Positions 34,080-46,760 of a DNA stretch of 64,000 nt are shown piece by piece. A program made the position numbers and the translations under genes. The stretch's first letter is position 1. Every line of letters begins with the position of its first letter. The notes under the pieces are model-generated. The model was not told the origin of the DNA. It did no database searches and saw only the letters and a list, made by a program, of their open reading frames with translations. The DNA is taken from NCBI GenBank assembly GCA_963678705.1, contig OY783212.1, positions 8,556,001 through 8,620,000 on the forward strand, written 5' to 3'. This DNA is from Panorpa germanica. Its lineage: Eukaryota; Arthropoda; Insecta; Mecoptera; Panorpidae.

Positions 34080-35611
34080 AAACTTATTACATAGACATAT
34101 CTAAGCAAACTCTTTATATAATGCATAATAATATTTATTTCCGGCTGTAATTTTTGCTATTACTTCTGTTGTATGAATAAGATAAAAGTGCATCGATCTC
34201 TGTGAAATATACCTACATATCGATAAATAATACGTTAATTGCTTATTAAAAATTTGGTAGTTAGTTGAAAATATTTCTGAATCAGTGAATCGTAAAATAA
34301 AAAGTGTTATAGAATTTTGATTATAGATAATTCCATGCAACTTTTGTTAATAATATGTTTTTGCTAGTCTTACATATACATATTGTGTAGATTTTAAAGA
34401 GGAGCATATTATTCTAAACTAAAAACTAAAATATAGTTTCAAAAAGGAATGTGAAGTCAGATACAATTCTATAGCTTAACATAGGTATATGTATTCATAA
34501 AGTAGCAAAAACAGAAAGTATTTTATTTATTTGTAATAATTTAGATACTGAACAATGAAATATTTCATGTATGTTAAAACCATGAATACAATTTTGTAAA
34601 TATTTATAGCCAAAGTTGAACTGTAAATAAATGTCTATCTCGATTTGCAATCAAACCATAAATTTCCATTTTTACTTTGTAAACCTTATCGATATTATTC
34701 TTCACACCACTATATTTAACTGCTAATTACCAACGCTCAACTTGTTATGTCATTGTTTCATTTCAATTGAAGTAATGTAATTGCGTAAGAGTTTAACCTA
34801 ATTTCGAATATAATGTCATTTTATGACAGATCATTTTTTAATACTATAATGCGGGTAATTTGCTAAGCGATTTCTGTAATAAAATTTCTACCATTTAGGT
34901 TTCTATAGCATTAAAACATTTTCTCCAATTTAACTAAAAGCGTATGATTCGCAGAAACATGGGTGTTACTTTGAATGCAATTAAACGACACAGTTCAATT
35001 ATACCTAATAATATTTAAGCTGAAAAAGTCTTACTTTATCATTTTAAAGATACTTTTAAAGCGTTATAATCACCAAAAAGGTTTTCTAAACAGTAACATA
35101 AAACCTCCGCATGCAATAAAATTATTAGCATCATAATAATCCTTAATTTAGTTCGCTAAAAATATTTTGTGTTAATTAATACATTAAGTAAATATTTAAA
35201 AATAAACCAAAGGATTTTACACAATAAAGAAGTAAATGTAATGGAGGTATACAATCCTTTTCGCAACATAAATATAATTCTCAGACATCTGTTTTATGTA
35301 AACCAGAAAAATAAAAAAAATGTTCCTCGTAACGCTTCAAAAATTTCAAAAATAAAATAAAAGAACAAAACAGTTCCCAAATTATATTTTCGCCGTTTAT
35401 CTCGAGTTATGCTGAACTATCGCATCGGTTCAACATTTAACGCACTAATGTTAGATTTTGTTTACAACTGTAACCATTTAACGTAGTGCGTTACAGAGTG
35501 GTTCAAATGTCTGTAATTTTGTAGTATTATCTTTACTTATGTACAAGGAAAATAAATAAAAGATACTCGTATACTATAATGTACTATTTCTGATATAACT
35601 AAGAACACTTG
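34080..35611. other. No gene seen
   Basis: AT-rich. A short imperfect inverted repeat TTAACGCACTA / TAGTGCGTTA lies at about 35437-35492. Confidence 0.45.
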
Positions 35612-35718
35612 GACGATACAGCGGGCGAGAACATATGAAGCCACGACATATAAATACTGCCATTGGTGATAGGACTCAGCATCTCAAATAGGCCGACGTT
35701 TGGTAAATAAAATTAAAA
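35612..35718 (+). repeat. tRNA-derived SINE, copy 3 (3' part)
   Basis: Aligns to the family 3' part: GAACATATGAAGCCACGACA, TTGGTGATAGGACTCAGCAT, CTCAAATAGGCCGACGTT and an AT-rich AAATAAAATT tail. Head missing. Confidence 0.7.
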
Positions 35719-37099
35719 TAGTAAGAAGAAGATTCGTGTTGGATGTTGTACTCACTTCTTTCTACAAGCGCCAACATTTTGACGTTAACGTCATTTTGCT
35801 CTAAAAGGAAAGCATTTAAAAGAAAAACTTGAATCATCTTGTTACAAGTTTTATATACCGCTTATATACAAAACGAAAATATTACTTTAAATGTTGGTAA
35901 AAATTTATGGATAAAACCTACTAATACCTCACGTATACTTCAACAAATTTTTAAGTATACAAAAACTAAATCAAGTAAAAAAGTGGAATTTTTATTTTAT
36001 TAGGTCTGTAATTTCATAGAAATTTTGCAATTTCTTTTGTAAAACGTTTTGAGTAGGTCCGTAAAAGTAATGCTGTATATAAAACATAAGATTAAACAAT
36101 TACATCTTTTACTTAAAATACACGTGACTGTATTTAGTTGCAAACTAGAGACGACTGATTAAAGACAGCATCAATGGCAAGATAGCTAATAATTTTGTGT
36201 TAAGACAGACTTGTAGCAATAGTGCTCACTTCCATATGTTCCAAACAGTCAAACTGTTTTAAGACAGTCACGCCTCTTGTGTACAATCGGCGTACTATAC
36301 AAATGAGTTGAACAACAAACAATATAAGGAACATTAAGACTTAAACTCGTTACCCACTCCCAATAACGAATTCGCACACTGTATGACTATACAGACTATA
36401 TTTAACCTGTCAAAAATACTTTTATTACACTTTACTTTCGGGAACTAAACTTAGCCTTCTTAGTGGGTGTAAAATGTAAATGATGACTAATTTACATGCG
36501 CTTAGTCTACGTTTATTACATTTAAGTTAATAACATTCAGTTATTAGCTTTTATATAAAATTAAATACTTTGCTTTATAAATAAAGATAAACTTCAACTT
36601 GTGATTGCAATCACCATGCCAATGAGGTCATCACAAGTAACTACATTAGTGTTATTATTTAAGTTAAGTAATTTCAGTTTTCCACAAATGTATTTAGAAG
36701 GATAGATCGAGATTTATATTGTACAAATCATTGAGTTGTTTTAGTTATTTATATCTTTACCTAATATATTAATATTTATTACTAAACTGGTATAACTAAA
36801 CTTAACCTAAAAATAGGTACTTTAATTTTAATTTTGGCAAAGACCGGTCACAATTACCTAATAAAACATATACATAGGTATTCTGCTTGGTTAAATTGCA
36901 GTTATGTTGGACTGGAACTAAACTCGTTATAATAAATAACAGTAAATAATATTTAATTAATTTTGAAGAAAAATTAGGATGGACATATTTATTCACAATT
37001 CATTAGTTCAAATATTTTCCTTATCATTATATATTATCATTTGCGTTTCCGGTTGCACGTAATTACACGTTGCAGATGCACGTGTTATTCACTTAAGCT
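35719..37099. other. No gene seen
   Basis: AT-rich spacer without alignable repeats. Confidence 0.5.
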
Positions 37100-37101
37100 T
37101 A

Positions 37102-37355
37102 CCCAGTAAACATTTTGGAGTCACTTTGACATCATATTGAAGATGCGTCATGATTTTTTTGTCATAAAAGAGTTCATTTATAGTTCAGTTTCTCACATTT
37201 GTTCATATAAAATGTCTACTTTATCGGCTACAAATGGCGAAATTACTCCACCTGTCGGAATACAAATGAAGATAAAGTTGATGCGAACTATAATTGAAGT
37301 GAAATAGTGATAGAAACGTCACTAAATAGGGCACTTCACCAAATTGTTTACTGGG
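37102..37355. mobile_element. TA-flanked MITE family D, copy 1
   Basis: 254 bp with ends CCCAGTAAACATTTTGG and (reverse complement) CCCAGTAAACAATTTGG, flanked by TA on each side (37100-37101, 37356-37357). The interior is colinear with 60932-61171: GAGTTC..., CAGTTTCTCAC, ATGAAATGTCT-like word, CACCTGTCGGAAT, TAATTGAAGTG, CACTTCACCAAATTGTTT. No coding. The TA target suggests a Tc1/mariner-type helper. Confidence 0.8.
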
Positions 37356-37569
37356 TAGTCTCCCTAAGTTAATAAAGAATGTCACAAAAGTAATCTACAA
37401 AATTTTAGTAAGTTATATCTAATTTTATCTTTCATATTGTGAAATATTTACCTTTTCTATTGTAACAGTCTAGGTAAAGAATAAGTAAATATATGTAGTC
37501 AAGATTCAGACAATTCATTACATTCATTTCTCTATGAAGTGGACCAGTTGGAATCGCATATGAAAGCAT

Positions 37570-37830
37570 ATGTCTACATTATTGGTTTTCCTCTTGCTTT
37601 GCATGGAAAACAACACACTGCCGAGTCCCGACCAATGCCCCCTGGTGTTTGATTCCCCATACCACTCACCCTCTTCTAAGGGGATGGTTGTAGCGGTACA
37701 TCTGGTTCTGGTACAGGTCCCAGTTCTACTAGCACTTTATACACTTGCCGTTGGCGTAAATACCATTATATATAAATGTTTAAAAGCTCTCACAATTGTG
37801 ACTCGTTTCAAATTCCATGTTATTTTATAA
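37570..37830 (+). other. GC-richer open frame, coding doubtful
   Basis: 86-codon frame with alternative start, hydrophobic beginning (STLLVFLLLC) and a second hydrophobic stretch (VVAVHLVLVQVPVLLALYTL). 37615-37760 is distinctly GC-richer than its flanks. The reverse strand is also partly open (VYKVLVELGPVPEPDVPLQP). I see no recognised domain. Could be an exon on either strand or an old element. Confidence 0.2.
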
Positions 37831-38214
37831 TTAAATTCCATTTCCAGGGATATACAAAAAAAAAACTTTTTAAATAGCTGTTCCTTCAACATTCCCTTTT
37901 TTTAATAATTTTTGTACTTTTTGTATCTTGAAATAAGAAATGTCGTTAACAATGCGAGCATAATTTAATAAAATAAAGCGCGTTATTTTTTATATTGAGA
38001 TTGATTTAGCTCGTTATGTTTAAAAAAAGTTTTTCTCAACGAGTATTTATTTAAAATGTATGTATGCCAGGCATAATTTTTTGTCATGTTTTATAATTTT
38101 TGTATATGAATATTATTTGAGATATTATAAGGGTTGTTAAGAAGTTGTAATTCTGTGGTACGAGTATATTACTGTCAAAATTCAAAATGGTCGAGATATT
38201 TAAGTACTTAGAAG

Positions 38215-38540
38215 CAGAGCCAGATTAGCCATATAACAGAAGCAGTAAATGATACAGGCTTCGCGTTTCTAAATGCCCGCCCCTTGAACAAAAAATGTCT
38301 AACTTAAAATTAACGTAAAATTTTGGTTTAATTTCTTTTATTTACAGACGCGTGAGATACTTGGTGGAAAACTTTAAACCACAGTAAAAACTGTATTATT
38401 TTTCGTAAAATATTGAAATACTTGCTGTAATAAGACAGCTATAAATGCAATAAAATTACAATAGTATTTTAACTACAGGCCCTATGCTTGCTACTATTTA
38501 TTATTTTCTATATGCCCCGGGCTGGTTTAATCTAGCACTG
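38215..38540. mobile_element. hAT-type MITE (326 bp)
   Basis: Left end CAGAGCCAGATTAGCCATAT, right end (reverse complement) CAGTGCTAGATTAAACCAGC. Flanks CTTAGAAG (38207-38214) and CTTAAAAG (38541-38548) match at 7 of 8 positions, as expected for an ageing hAT duplication. Interior AT-rich, non-coding. Confidence 0.8.
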
Positions 38541-38884
38541 CTTAAAAGTGTTGCATAGATCGGGAATTCAACATAGACTGATCAAAGACTTTGATAAAGA
38601 TAAAAAACATTAATAGGTTTAAACACTTTCCAAATTGCATTATTTATCGAAATTGACCTATATTTCGGTTAACCGAAAACAATAAGTCCGATTTTCTGAA
38701 TTGTTATTTAAAAAAATTGATACTAGATACAATAAAATTACGTTTACAGTTAACACCGTATGAAAACTTATTATGTAAAATATACTAAAGTAAGGCGAGC
38801 TTTTTTAGTGCATTTGTTATAATTAAAAGCTCATATGTATCATATTGCTACTTTTCAGATAGAATAGGATTTTGTGATGTGAGG

Positions 38885-38998
38885 TAGTGGTGTAGCCACA
38901 AACGTACAACTTAAGTACACTGTTAAACAATTTGGTTAATAATCAATCTTAAAATAAGCAGGGTATTTTACAAACTTAAATTTAAACCTCCACCACTG
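38885..38998. mobile_element. Short hAT-like MITE (tentative)
   Basis: TAGTGGTGTAGCC at the left and (reverse complement) CAGTGGTGGAGG at the right form inverted ends of CAGTGGYG style around 114 bp of AT-rich DNA. Flanks do not match, so this is tentative. Confidence 0.35.
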
Positions 38999-39560
38999 AG
39001 AAATTTTCTAAAAGCTTAATAAAAGAACTGTGCTTCTATGAAGTCAGAACAGAGTGGTGTTATTCCCAGGTAGTGAATTATGTAATAAGAAAAACACAAT
39101 GCTTATAATTTACCAAATACATTTATCTGTACCAATGATAACTTAAATATTTTATTTCCAAGAAACCAAACAAGAACATGAAAAATAAAAATTATATTTT
39201 CTATAGCTTATAGATCAACCTCGCAATACATGTATGTAAGTACGAGTATAAGATATTTCTCCGTATCAAATTACTTGTGAGAGGGAATCAACAAAATCAA
39301 ATTATGAACATTATAACAAACTTCTTCCATCCCATTTCTTTCAAACTTCTTTTTTATTCATTCAGGCATTTATCCAGTTCTATATATACTCGTACAATGC
39401 CTTTATATACGATCTTCTTCCCACATAGTATTATATCCTGAATTTTAATTTGGAAAAAATTTCTCAGTGATATATACTTGTAGATACACACACACAGCCC
39501 CGAATTCTAGAAGATGTATACCCGTGGTATAACCGAATCTTTCCTTTTGTGTTTGAATTC
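38999..39560. other. No gene seen
   Basis: AT-rich spacer. Confidence 0.5.
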
Positions 39561-39589
39561 GTTTCTTCGGTTTATTAAATCCCTCGCTC

Positions 39590-39700
39590 GCGGCTACACG
39601 ACTTATTTACGTGCGTTACGCGTACTAGTCGGCTGGATCTACGCGTATCGTAGATGTATAGTATATATACATATATGTATGAGATGTATATAACGCGTCT
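39590..39700. promoter_or_regulatory. CpG-rich patch with three ACGCGT sites
   Basis: ACGCGT at 39618-39623, 39641-39646 and 39693-39698 within 81 bp, in a patch starting CTCGCTCGCGGCTACACG. It is followed by an alternating TA/CA run (39660-39692). ACGCGT is the yeast-type MCB box, but no insect role can be claimed from this. Could be a promoter remnant or repeat. Confidence 0.2.
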
Positions 39701-39719
39701 TATTTTCTGAGTAATGGAA

Positions 39720-41300
39720 CGTAGAAGATTCCTTTTGTTGTCCTCGTTTTGTTGTTGTAATATTATTTTCTACTCAACGCACGCATCAACTGACGTATGT
39801 ATGTTTGTGTAGTGCCTATTCAAGTAGAACATATTTTCTATAAATAAAATCGTTACATATTTGCTACATAAATTTAACATTGCATTTATGTAAGAGATTT
39901 GTTTAGACGTTAGTTATACCTAAGTGCTGTATAACTGTGTTTAGTAGGTGTAATTTATTATTTTAAAAAAAGAGAGCGCTGCGGTATTTACGACAGGCCA
40001 CTGTGATTCCGGATTCGATTCGTAGGTCATATAATTTTGTTTTGTACAAGTTCATAATACATAAGCAATGGTGTAGGAATACGAAGCAACGACTAGACAA
40101 GAATGTTCAATGTCTAGGAGGTCGTTAGACATAGGTAAGAGTTCAATAAATTAAAAAATCATGTATTTCAAAAAATTTATTAAGAACTGAGTAGCATTTT
40201 AGACCTCTTATTTATTTAGATTTCAAGTTATTTGTGAATTATCTGAGAATTAAACTGTGCACAAATTTTAATGCGGGCCAGCCAATTTTTCGATATTTTT
40301 TTAAATTTTTCCTTAATAATAAAGCAAAATAAGTAACAGGGTAGATTCCTGAAGAGTTGTTCCTGAGACTTAAAAAAATGTCATTTTTACTAAAGAATGA
40401 ATTTTTTTTTACTATTGCAAAATAAATTAATAAATTCAACAATTCCTTTTTTTTAAGTGCGCTTTTGTGACACGGTTGATATCGAGTAATTAGAACATTT
40501 CTATTGCTTTAACGTTTATCATAGAAATATCAATTACTTTTCCAATAAACTTTTCTTAATATAATACTTTTCCTTATTGGTTAAGAATAAGTATAAGAAT
40601 AAAGTTTCGCAGAATTTTAATAATTTTTAAGAAAGTTTAAACGGAAGTTCAAGTTTTAAATAAAGTTTAATCTTAAATTTCCAACAAGAACAAGCAACAA
40701 AAGTTTACGAACACAATTATTAAAATTAAATTTGTTCAATTACTATAAAGATAGAATTTTTTCATAATTTTAGATGCTATTATCTGGTGGTGGCGGTCTA
40801 GTATGTGCAAACCGTTTTTTTGTAAATGGTTGATTCACATTTTGACAATCAGCTGTCAAATTTAAATTTCATTGCATACATTTAACACTCGTAAAACACA
40901 AATGCATAATACAAGATATTTATACATCTACAATGCGAGGTAGCTTAGTTTACCTTGTTGCCTATTCCTTTCGGTACTGATTCATTCTGTGTTTCTTGTT
41001 TATGTGCAAGGTTTTTACACAGGATTTTCTATAAAGCAATTTCATAAAACGCATAACGTATTACTCGCGTCGTTGGAAATTTCCTGTTCTAAAATTATAC
41101 ATTACAGAAATGTATGAGGATGAACTGTTAAAAACAAAATTAGCTTAGAAGAACACAAATCAACCCTGTTCAAATACGTACCTACATAATATGAGTCCGT
41201 CGCACACTCCACTACCAAATAGGCCCGAAAAATTATGACTAGATAAAAAAGATTTCGCGTGAGATCTATAAAAAGTTTAGGTACTATTACTTTCGCGATG
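39720..41300. other. No gene seen
   Basis: AT-rich; the minus frame at 40239-40442 has no motif. Confidence 0.5.
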
Positions 41301-41319
41301 TAACTAAAAAAAGGACCCT

Positions 41320-41365
41320 ATTTTGATTACTGCGCCAGACTCCTTTCAATCTTGATACGCCACTG
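41320..41365 (-). mobile_element. Solo hAT-type terminus
   Basis: Reverse complement CAGTGGCGTATCAAGATTGA is a hAT-style end of the same type as 24002-24171, continuing GGAGTCTGGCGCAGTAAT. No partner end is identifiable upstream. Confidence 0.4.
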
Positions 41366-42367
41366 TGTATAAGTCACTTACACAAATTTGCTGTGTAATT
41401 GAATATGATTACAATAAATTTGATTGCATTTTATTTGTTTCATTTTATTACATAATAAAGATAATGCAGGCGGCGAACCGCATCTAATTACCATGTCCAA
41501 AAAACAATAAAAATACTAATTAAAAAAAATAGTCATCTATATCTACGTGTATACGATTCCAATATACATCAAATATTATTCTAAAAATAATTTCATTTAT
41601 ATTTTTGATAATATTGATCAAAACTTTTACAAACTGCCGACAGATGGATATTTTTAGCAGGTCGTGGAATTGGGAATCGTTCCGCATGCTTCTGGAATGT
41701 GTACTATATGTGTCATCTATTTCACGTTTCGTGTTTTTGCGCAAGTCTGTTTCTTCTTACTATTACGTTGTTTCAGCCTTTGATTTTCTACTCAATGGTG
41801 CGGCAGGTTTTAAAACGAACGCGAAACGTCAATAACAGACCGTTTTAAACTTGAATTATAGTAAACCACAGCTAATTTTATCCTCAATGACTCCACTCCC
41901 GTGTAACGTATTTATAACATACTTGTAATGAATGTGTTAGAATATTTCAAGTACGGGATGAAAGGAATTTTAGAATTATAATTGTGTAAACTTAATAATC
42001 CATAAATTACATACTGGCTTATATTTATATATTCAAAACTATGTATCTGTTGACTGCCTTATGATTCAGTAGCTATAAATTAAATAGAATAAAAAAAGAA
42101 AATATTAAATTATCTCACTCAATATTCTATCAACTGTGCAACACCGTACCTTGCCTGTTGCACGGAAGTAGATGACGTATAGAACTTAAAGCTACCGTCC
42201 ATTGCAAGTGGTGTAGTAGGACGCACCACAAAATGGACGTTAAATATACGCAAATGCCCTTAAACAACTAAAGTAACTTAGAACTTAAGAATACTGAAGA
42301 AAAAAACCCAAACGTTTCGTTAAACGATAATATAAAAAGTCGATATTATAATCCGTTGCATTTCTTT
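41366..42367. other. No gene supported
   Basis: Overlapping frames on both strands at 41520-41835 have no motifs; 41637-41830 is slightly GC-richer than background. Confidence 0.4.
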
Positions 42368-42590
42368 AGTGCGTTTTAATAAACGTACAACTCAACTAGT
42401 TATTCCGGTTCGATTCTTTGACTAGCGCTCTCTGGGTTGGGTTTTTGATAAGGTAAATTGAGTATGTGCTCACATAATCATAAAAACTTATTAGTCATGC
42501 GGTGCAGTCACTTAGGACATATGCAACATAGTAAGAGTTCGACGGTGAAAAGATTTAGCTTTGGAAATAAAACAGATTAAACAATTATAA
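42368..42590 (+). repeat. tRNA-derived SINE, copy 4 (near full length)
   Basis: B-box-like GGTTCGATTC at 42407-42416, then CTCTGGGTTGGGTTTTTGAT, TGTGCTCACATAATCA, and a 3' part with TTCGACGGTGAAAAG and TTTGGAAATAAAACAG matching the family end. It is followed directly by an 18-T run (42591-42608), which is opposite in sense to the A/T-rich tail expected and may be a separate event. Confidence 0.6.
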
Positions 42591-42608
42591 TTTTTTTTTT
42601 TTTTTTTT

Positions 42609-45276
42609 GAAAAATTCATTTGCTAAAGTCTAATCTCGAAATAAATAAAATAAAATAATATTTTTATTGTCATTACCTTATAATACGACGTAATTGTCCA
42701 AGCTGGTGTCTCACGCTCTCTTAAAATAGTTAGGAATATTAAGAAAATCTTACCTGCAATAAAAAGAAAAATTCATTAGTTCGTTAAATAATTTGTATTA
42801 CAAAGTTTTCTATATAAAAGAGAATTTTCTAATATTTATATTTAGTTGAGTACATTAACACTAAAAAGTTACTTATATAATAAATAACATAATAATGTTA
42901 TTTATTATATTAATATATTTACAAATATAAATTTTTGAAGAAGGAAAGCAGCCACCGATTATTAATTTATAACCCACAATTTTTTCTAATTTAAATATAA
43001 CTACCTCTGTTATAAAAATGCTATTAGTGTGTTACATTTGTTCTTATATACTGTAAAAGTAGGTTATAAAATGAAGATGTTTTTACAAAGAAATATTTAC
43101 CTAAGTTAAAAGCACTATTACAATATATACAACTCGAATATATAAACCTTGTAAATATGTTTACGGAAACTAAATTTGTTTTTCACGTAAATTGCATCTG
43201 TTCTATCTGTCTTTTATCTGTCCGTCTGTTTGCATAATACACAGATCTTTTAACGAAATCGTTACACCAACCATCCCTCCCCCCGCAATGCCCCATTTCC
43301 AAGCTACCGTCACGGAAAGTCTTTTGATTTATTATTCCTGGCAAATGAAATAATGTATTTCTATACAAACACTAGTGCTCAAATATGTGCATTAAATATA
43401 GATTTATGCATTCGGATACTATACTCATATGTTGTTTATGTGAATTTCGAATGGAATTTTTGGAATTGTATTTTGCTTAATTGAAAATACTGAACCACAT
43501 TCTCATAATACATTTAATATAGGGTAGTTTTCGAAATTCATTTATTCCGTGACTAGGTTATAAAAAAAATTATAATTGGTGGAAATATAACTTGCATAAT
43601 GTTGTATTTTGATGCAATGGAAATACAACAAAACACAGACAAGAAAAGAGAGGTTAAATATAATGCAAGTAACGATGGGGAGCAGAGGAGATCGAAATAA
43701 AAAATAATAAAAGGGAAAACAAGTAGGGAACGAGGTTAGCAAAAAGAATTAAGCAAGGAAATGTTTAAAACAATCAGCATGTACTTTACAGCGCAAAAAA
43801 GGCCGTGGCTCTAAGAAGCTCATCAAATAATAATAATAAAGAAAATTAGAAAATGTTGAGTCCGCGGTTGAATTTTAAAATTACTGTACGAAATGTTTGT
43901 ATATCTACTACGTATTGTTCTGAGGAAATAATTAAAATTAGCTTCCTATGGGATATTTTGATTTTTCATAAAAAAATATATTGCTGTTTATTATACAGAA
44001 AATCAAAAAAGTGAACAATGAAGATACAATTTGAAACTATTTTCACATGTACAATTCTTGAGTTGATGAACTTAATTCAATTTAGTTGATCATACTTAAT
44101 TCAAAAATTAATTAAGATGGGGCTAGTTGAAAGGAATTGATTGATTGACGTGACCCAAATTTTAGAGAGATTTAAATTGAATGTTAGATGTATTTTGACT
44201 TCAATTTTGGGGCAAACTTGCTTAGAAATTACTAACCATATTTTGAATTACCTAAAAATAAATATTTGCATTGTTGGAACTGGTCTATGATCCACAATGA
44301 TTTATGCCTGATATAAAATACTTGACGAGAATTATCCAAGACACTAAAGAGATTTGTAATAGTAAATATATTACAGGACAGGATAAAAAGTGGCACTGTC
44401 GACTATAACTTGATAAATACAGAATTTTTTTTTGCGAAATTGCAAAAAGATTTAATACGCCACAAAAGGTGAAATTGCAAGGCAATTGTGATGTATAGAA
44501 TTGTTTTTTTTTTAATCTTTTTTAAAACAACACCACATCCCATTCAACTTAACCACTGTTAAAATCTAGTCAACCTAATTTAATACATCTCATACTAACG
44601 GTTTTATTTCAGTAAACATTTTTAATTCGCAGACCGCATCTTGTTAACAAATGATACATACTATAGACTACTAAAATCAATAATGAATACTTACTCAACG
44701 TGTACCGCTTTAACCTAGTGTACTGTACCAGTACAAGTATTCCGGATTAAAGTTGTACTTGTAGTTGCACGAATGAGAATTTTAAATTAAAAATTTATGA
44801 CCTCTTTGTAAACTTTGAAACTACTGTCAAGGTCAAACAAAACATAATTATATTGTTGTGGTATTTTCTCTTTTAAAAATAATCATCCTTGAATGTTTGT
44901 TTTCCTAACTTCAAATTTATTATTTAATTGAATTGTGTATTAAGACAAATTGTGTATAAAGTTTCTAGCCGAAACATTTGTTACTAACAAATAAATAATT
45001 ATTATTGATGCTTTGACATAATGTGTTTTGTGCTATAACTTCTAACTTTAGATTTCTTTGATGATACTTAGTGAACCAATTCTAATTCTCGAGAGCCATC
45101 GTATTATTTATCTTATGGCTCATAGTTTGTAACTTATTTAGGGACAATCGATAGCATTTGGTGAGCTTCAGTGGCCTAATTTTGCAAGAAAATACAAAAA
45201 GGTAGGTAGACGTAATGATTGTATTCATGCGAACTGTTATTATTAATTTATCTTTTTTTGTCAATATTTTGTAATT
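42609..45276. other. No gene supported
   Basis: AT-rich. A purine-rich block at about 43630-43760 (AAGAAAAGAGAGG, GGGGAGCAGAGGAGATCGAA) could be old LINE 3' UTR but is not alignable. Minus frames at 43183, 43542 and 44285 have no motif. Confidence 0.4.
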
Positions 45277-45278
45277 TA

Positions 45279-45720
45279 GGGCCGGTTTTATGGTTTGTTT
45301 TACTACCGAAGAAAATTTGTTTTATTAGCAAGGATTAACGTTAACTCGAACTTAAATCGTGGAGTAACAAATCTCGTCATACAATCAAGATTTAAGTATG
45401 ATAATCAACGATAAGTGTGCAACAGAGATAAAAGATCATGCTATCTCAGCCAGGTTTAGCAGTCATTATTATAATATTTTAGTTGTCATTTTATAGGTTA
45501 TAAAATTAATAAATCAAATTTTTGATTCTCTTTCATTTCAATTTCATTTTTTTGCGGCTAAAATTTAATGTTTGATTTCATTATCTTGTTGTAATAGTTA
45601 CAAAATTAAAAAAAATAAAAACGATTAATAAAAGCGAAATATTATTTTTCGCGAAATGAAATTTTAAAATCGAGCATTGGCTATTTACTTTGATAGTAAA
45701 ACGAACCATAAAACCGACCC
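45279..45720. mobile_element. TA-flanked non-autonomous element (442 bp)
   Basis: Terminal inverted repeats of 27 bp: GGGCCGGTTTTATGGTTTG... at 45279-45305 and its inverse at 45694-45720 (right end, reverse complement, GGGTCGGTTTTATGGTTCG...), with only two differences. TA flanks each side (45277-45278, 45721-45722). Interior AT-rich without transposase. High end identity implies recent activity. Tc1/mariner-like by target choice, inferred. Confidence 0.85.
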
Positions 45721-45722
45721 TA

Positions 45723-46560
45723 AGTTCATTATTACCTACATAGCTAATAATCAAACCAAGATGATGCGTTTACATAAAAAGTAAAACAAATAAAATATAA
45801 ATTAATTAAAACGTAAAGTAATAAATATCAATTAAATGTCATACGGGTTTAATATTATTCTTGAAGTATAATTCTATTTATTTTCTATACTACTTATTTT
45901 CATTGAATCAATAAATAATTAGTTATAAATTGAAATGCTTTTGATTGATCAGTTTAATTAATTCATTTAATAAATATTGTTATTTAAAATTAAATACAAA
46001 TAATAACACTTCGATTTTTCAATACTTAATGAATATGATCAAAACAAATAAATAAATCCATGTAGAAGTAAAATATTGTTTACTAAAACTTATCAATATT
46101 AAGACTAAGTAATGTTTATTCATCTTCGTAAAGTAGGTTAATCGTTTATTGAGTTTTGCTTCAAAAGTTTTTCTTTTCATGAAATAAAAAAAAAACATTT
46201 CCTCTCAATAACTCATATTGAATTCTGTAGAAAATCTTTCAGAAGTTTAATTAAAAATTTAAAACTTTTACTAAGTATTCTAAACCAACATGTTTAATTG
46301 TTCTTTCCTTACACCACGTCCATACGACTACTATTGGTCTAATCAACCGTACTTTAAATAATTCCTGACGGTTCAATATAACCTCGTGTCCCAATTGCAA
46401 CATTCCTGTACATGGCATACCCTAAATAACAATATAGTTATGAAGGCACTAACTACAATACTTGTGTATAACCCATCGACCTAGTTTCGTGTTGAATTTA
46501 GGGCTTTTACCCCCTACTTTCATATTCCCCTATTCAATAGCTTCCTAGGACAACTGTGGA
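45723..46560. other. No gene seen
   Basis: AT-rich spacer. Confidence 0.5.
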
Positions 46561-46760
46561 CGATAGAACATGGGTACTTGTCATACAACCAGCTAACGGA
46601 TACGTCAGCTACGTCAACGCTGATCACCACCACCGTTCGTAGTGGGCGTTCAGCGTTCGTTGTCGTTGTTCGCTGTTCACCGTTCGTTGTTCGTCGTTCG
46701 TCGTTCAACGGAGAACAGCAATACCGGGCTACGGACATGCGCTCTACGCTTTATCGATAT
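46561..46760. promoter_or_regulatory. CpG-rich patch with DRE-like site
   Basis: 46636-46712 is an imperfect CGTTCGTTGT / CGTCGTTCG tandem run in a CpG-rich stretch, ending near a TATCGATA word at 46752-46759. TATCGATA is the core of the DRE promoter element of insects. Frames on both strands (46520-46738, 46578-46787) are by-products of the repeat. A promoter is possible; no adjacent gene is seen. Confidence 0.3.

Noticed and set aside
42591..42608. 18-T run as a poly-A tail of a minus-strand retroelement
   Set aside because: The adjacent recognisable element is a plus-strand SINE, and no minus-strand element abuts the run.
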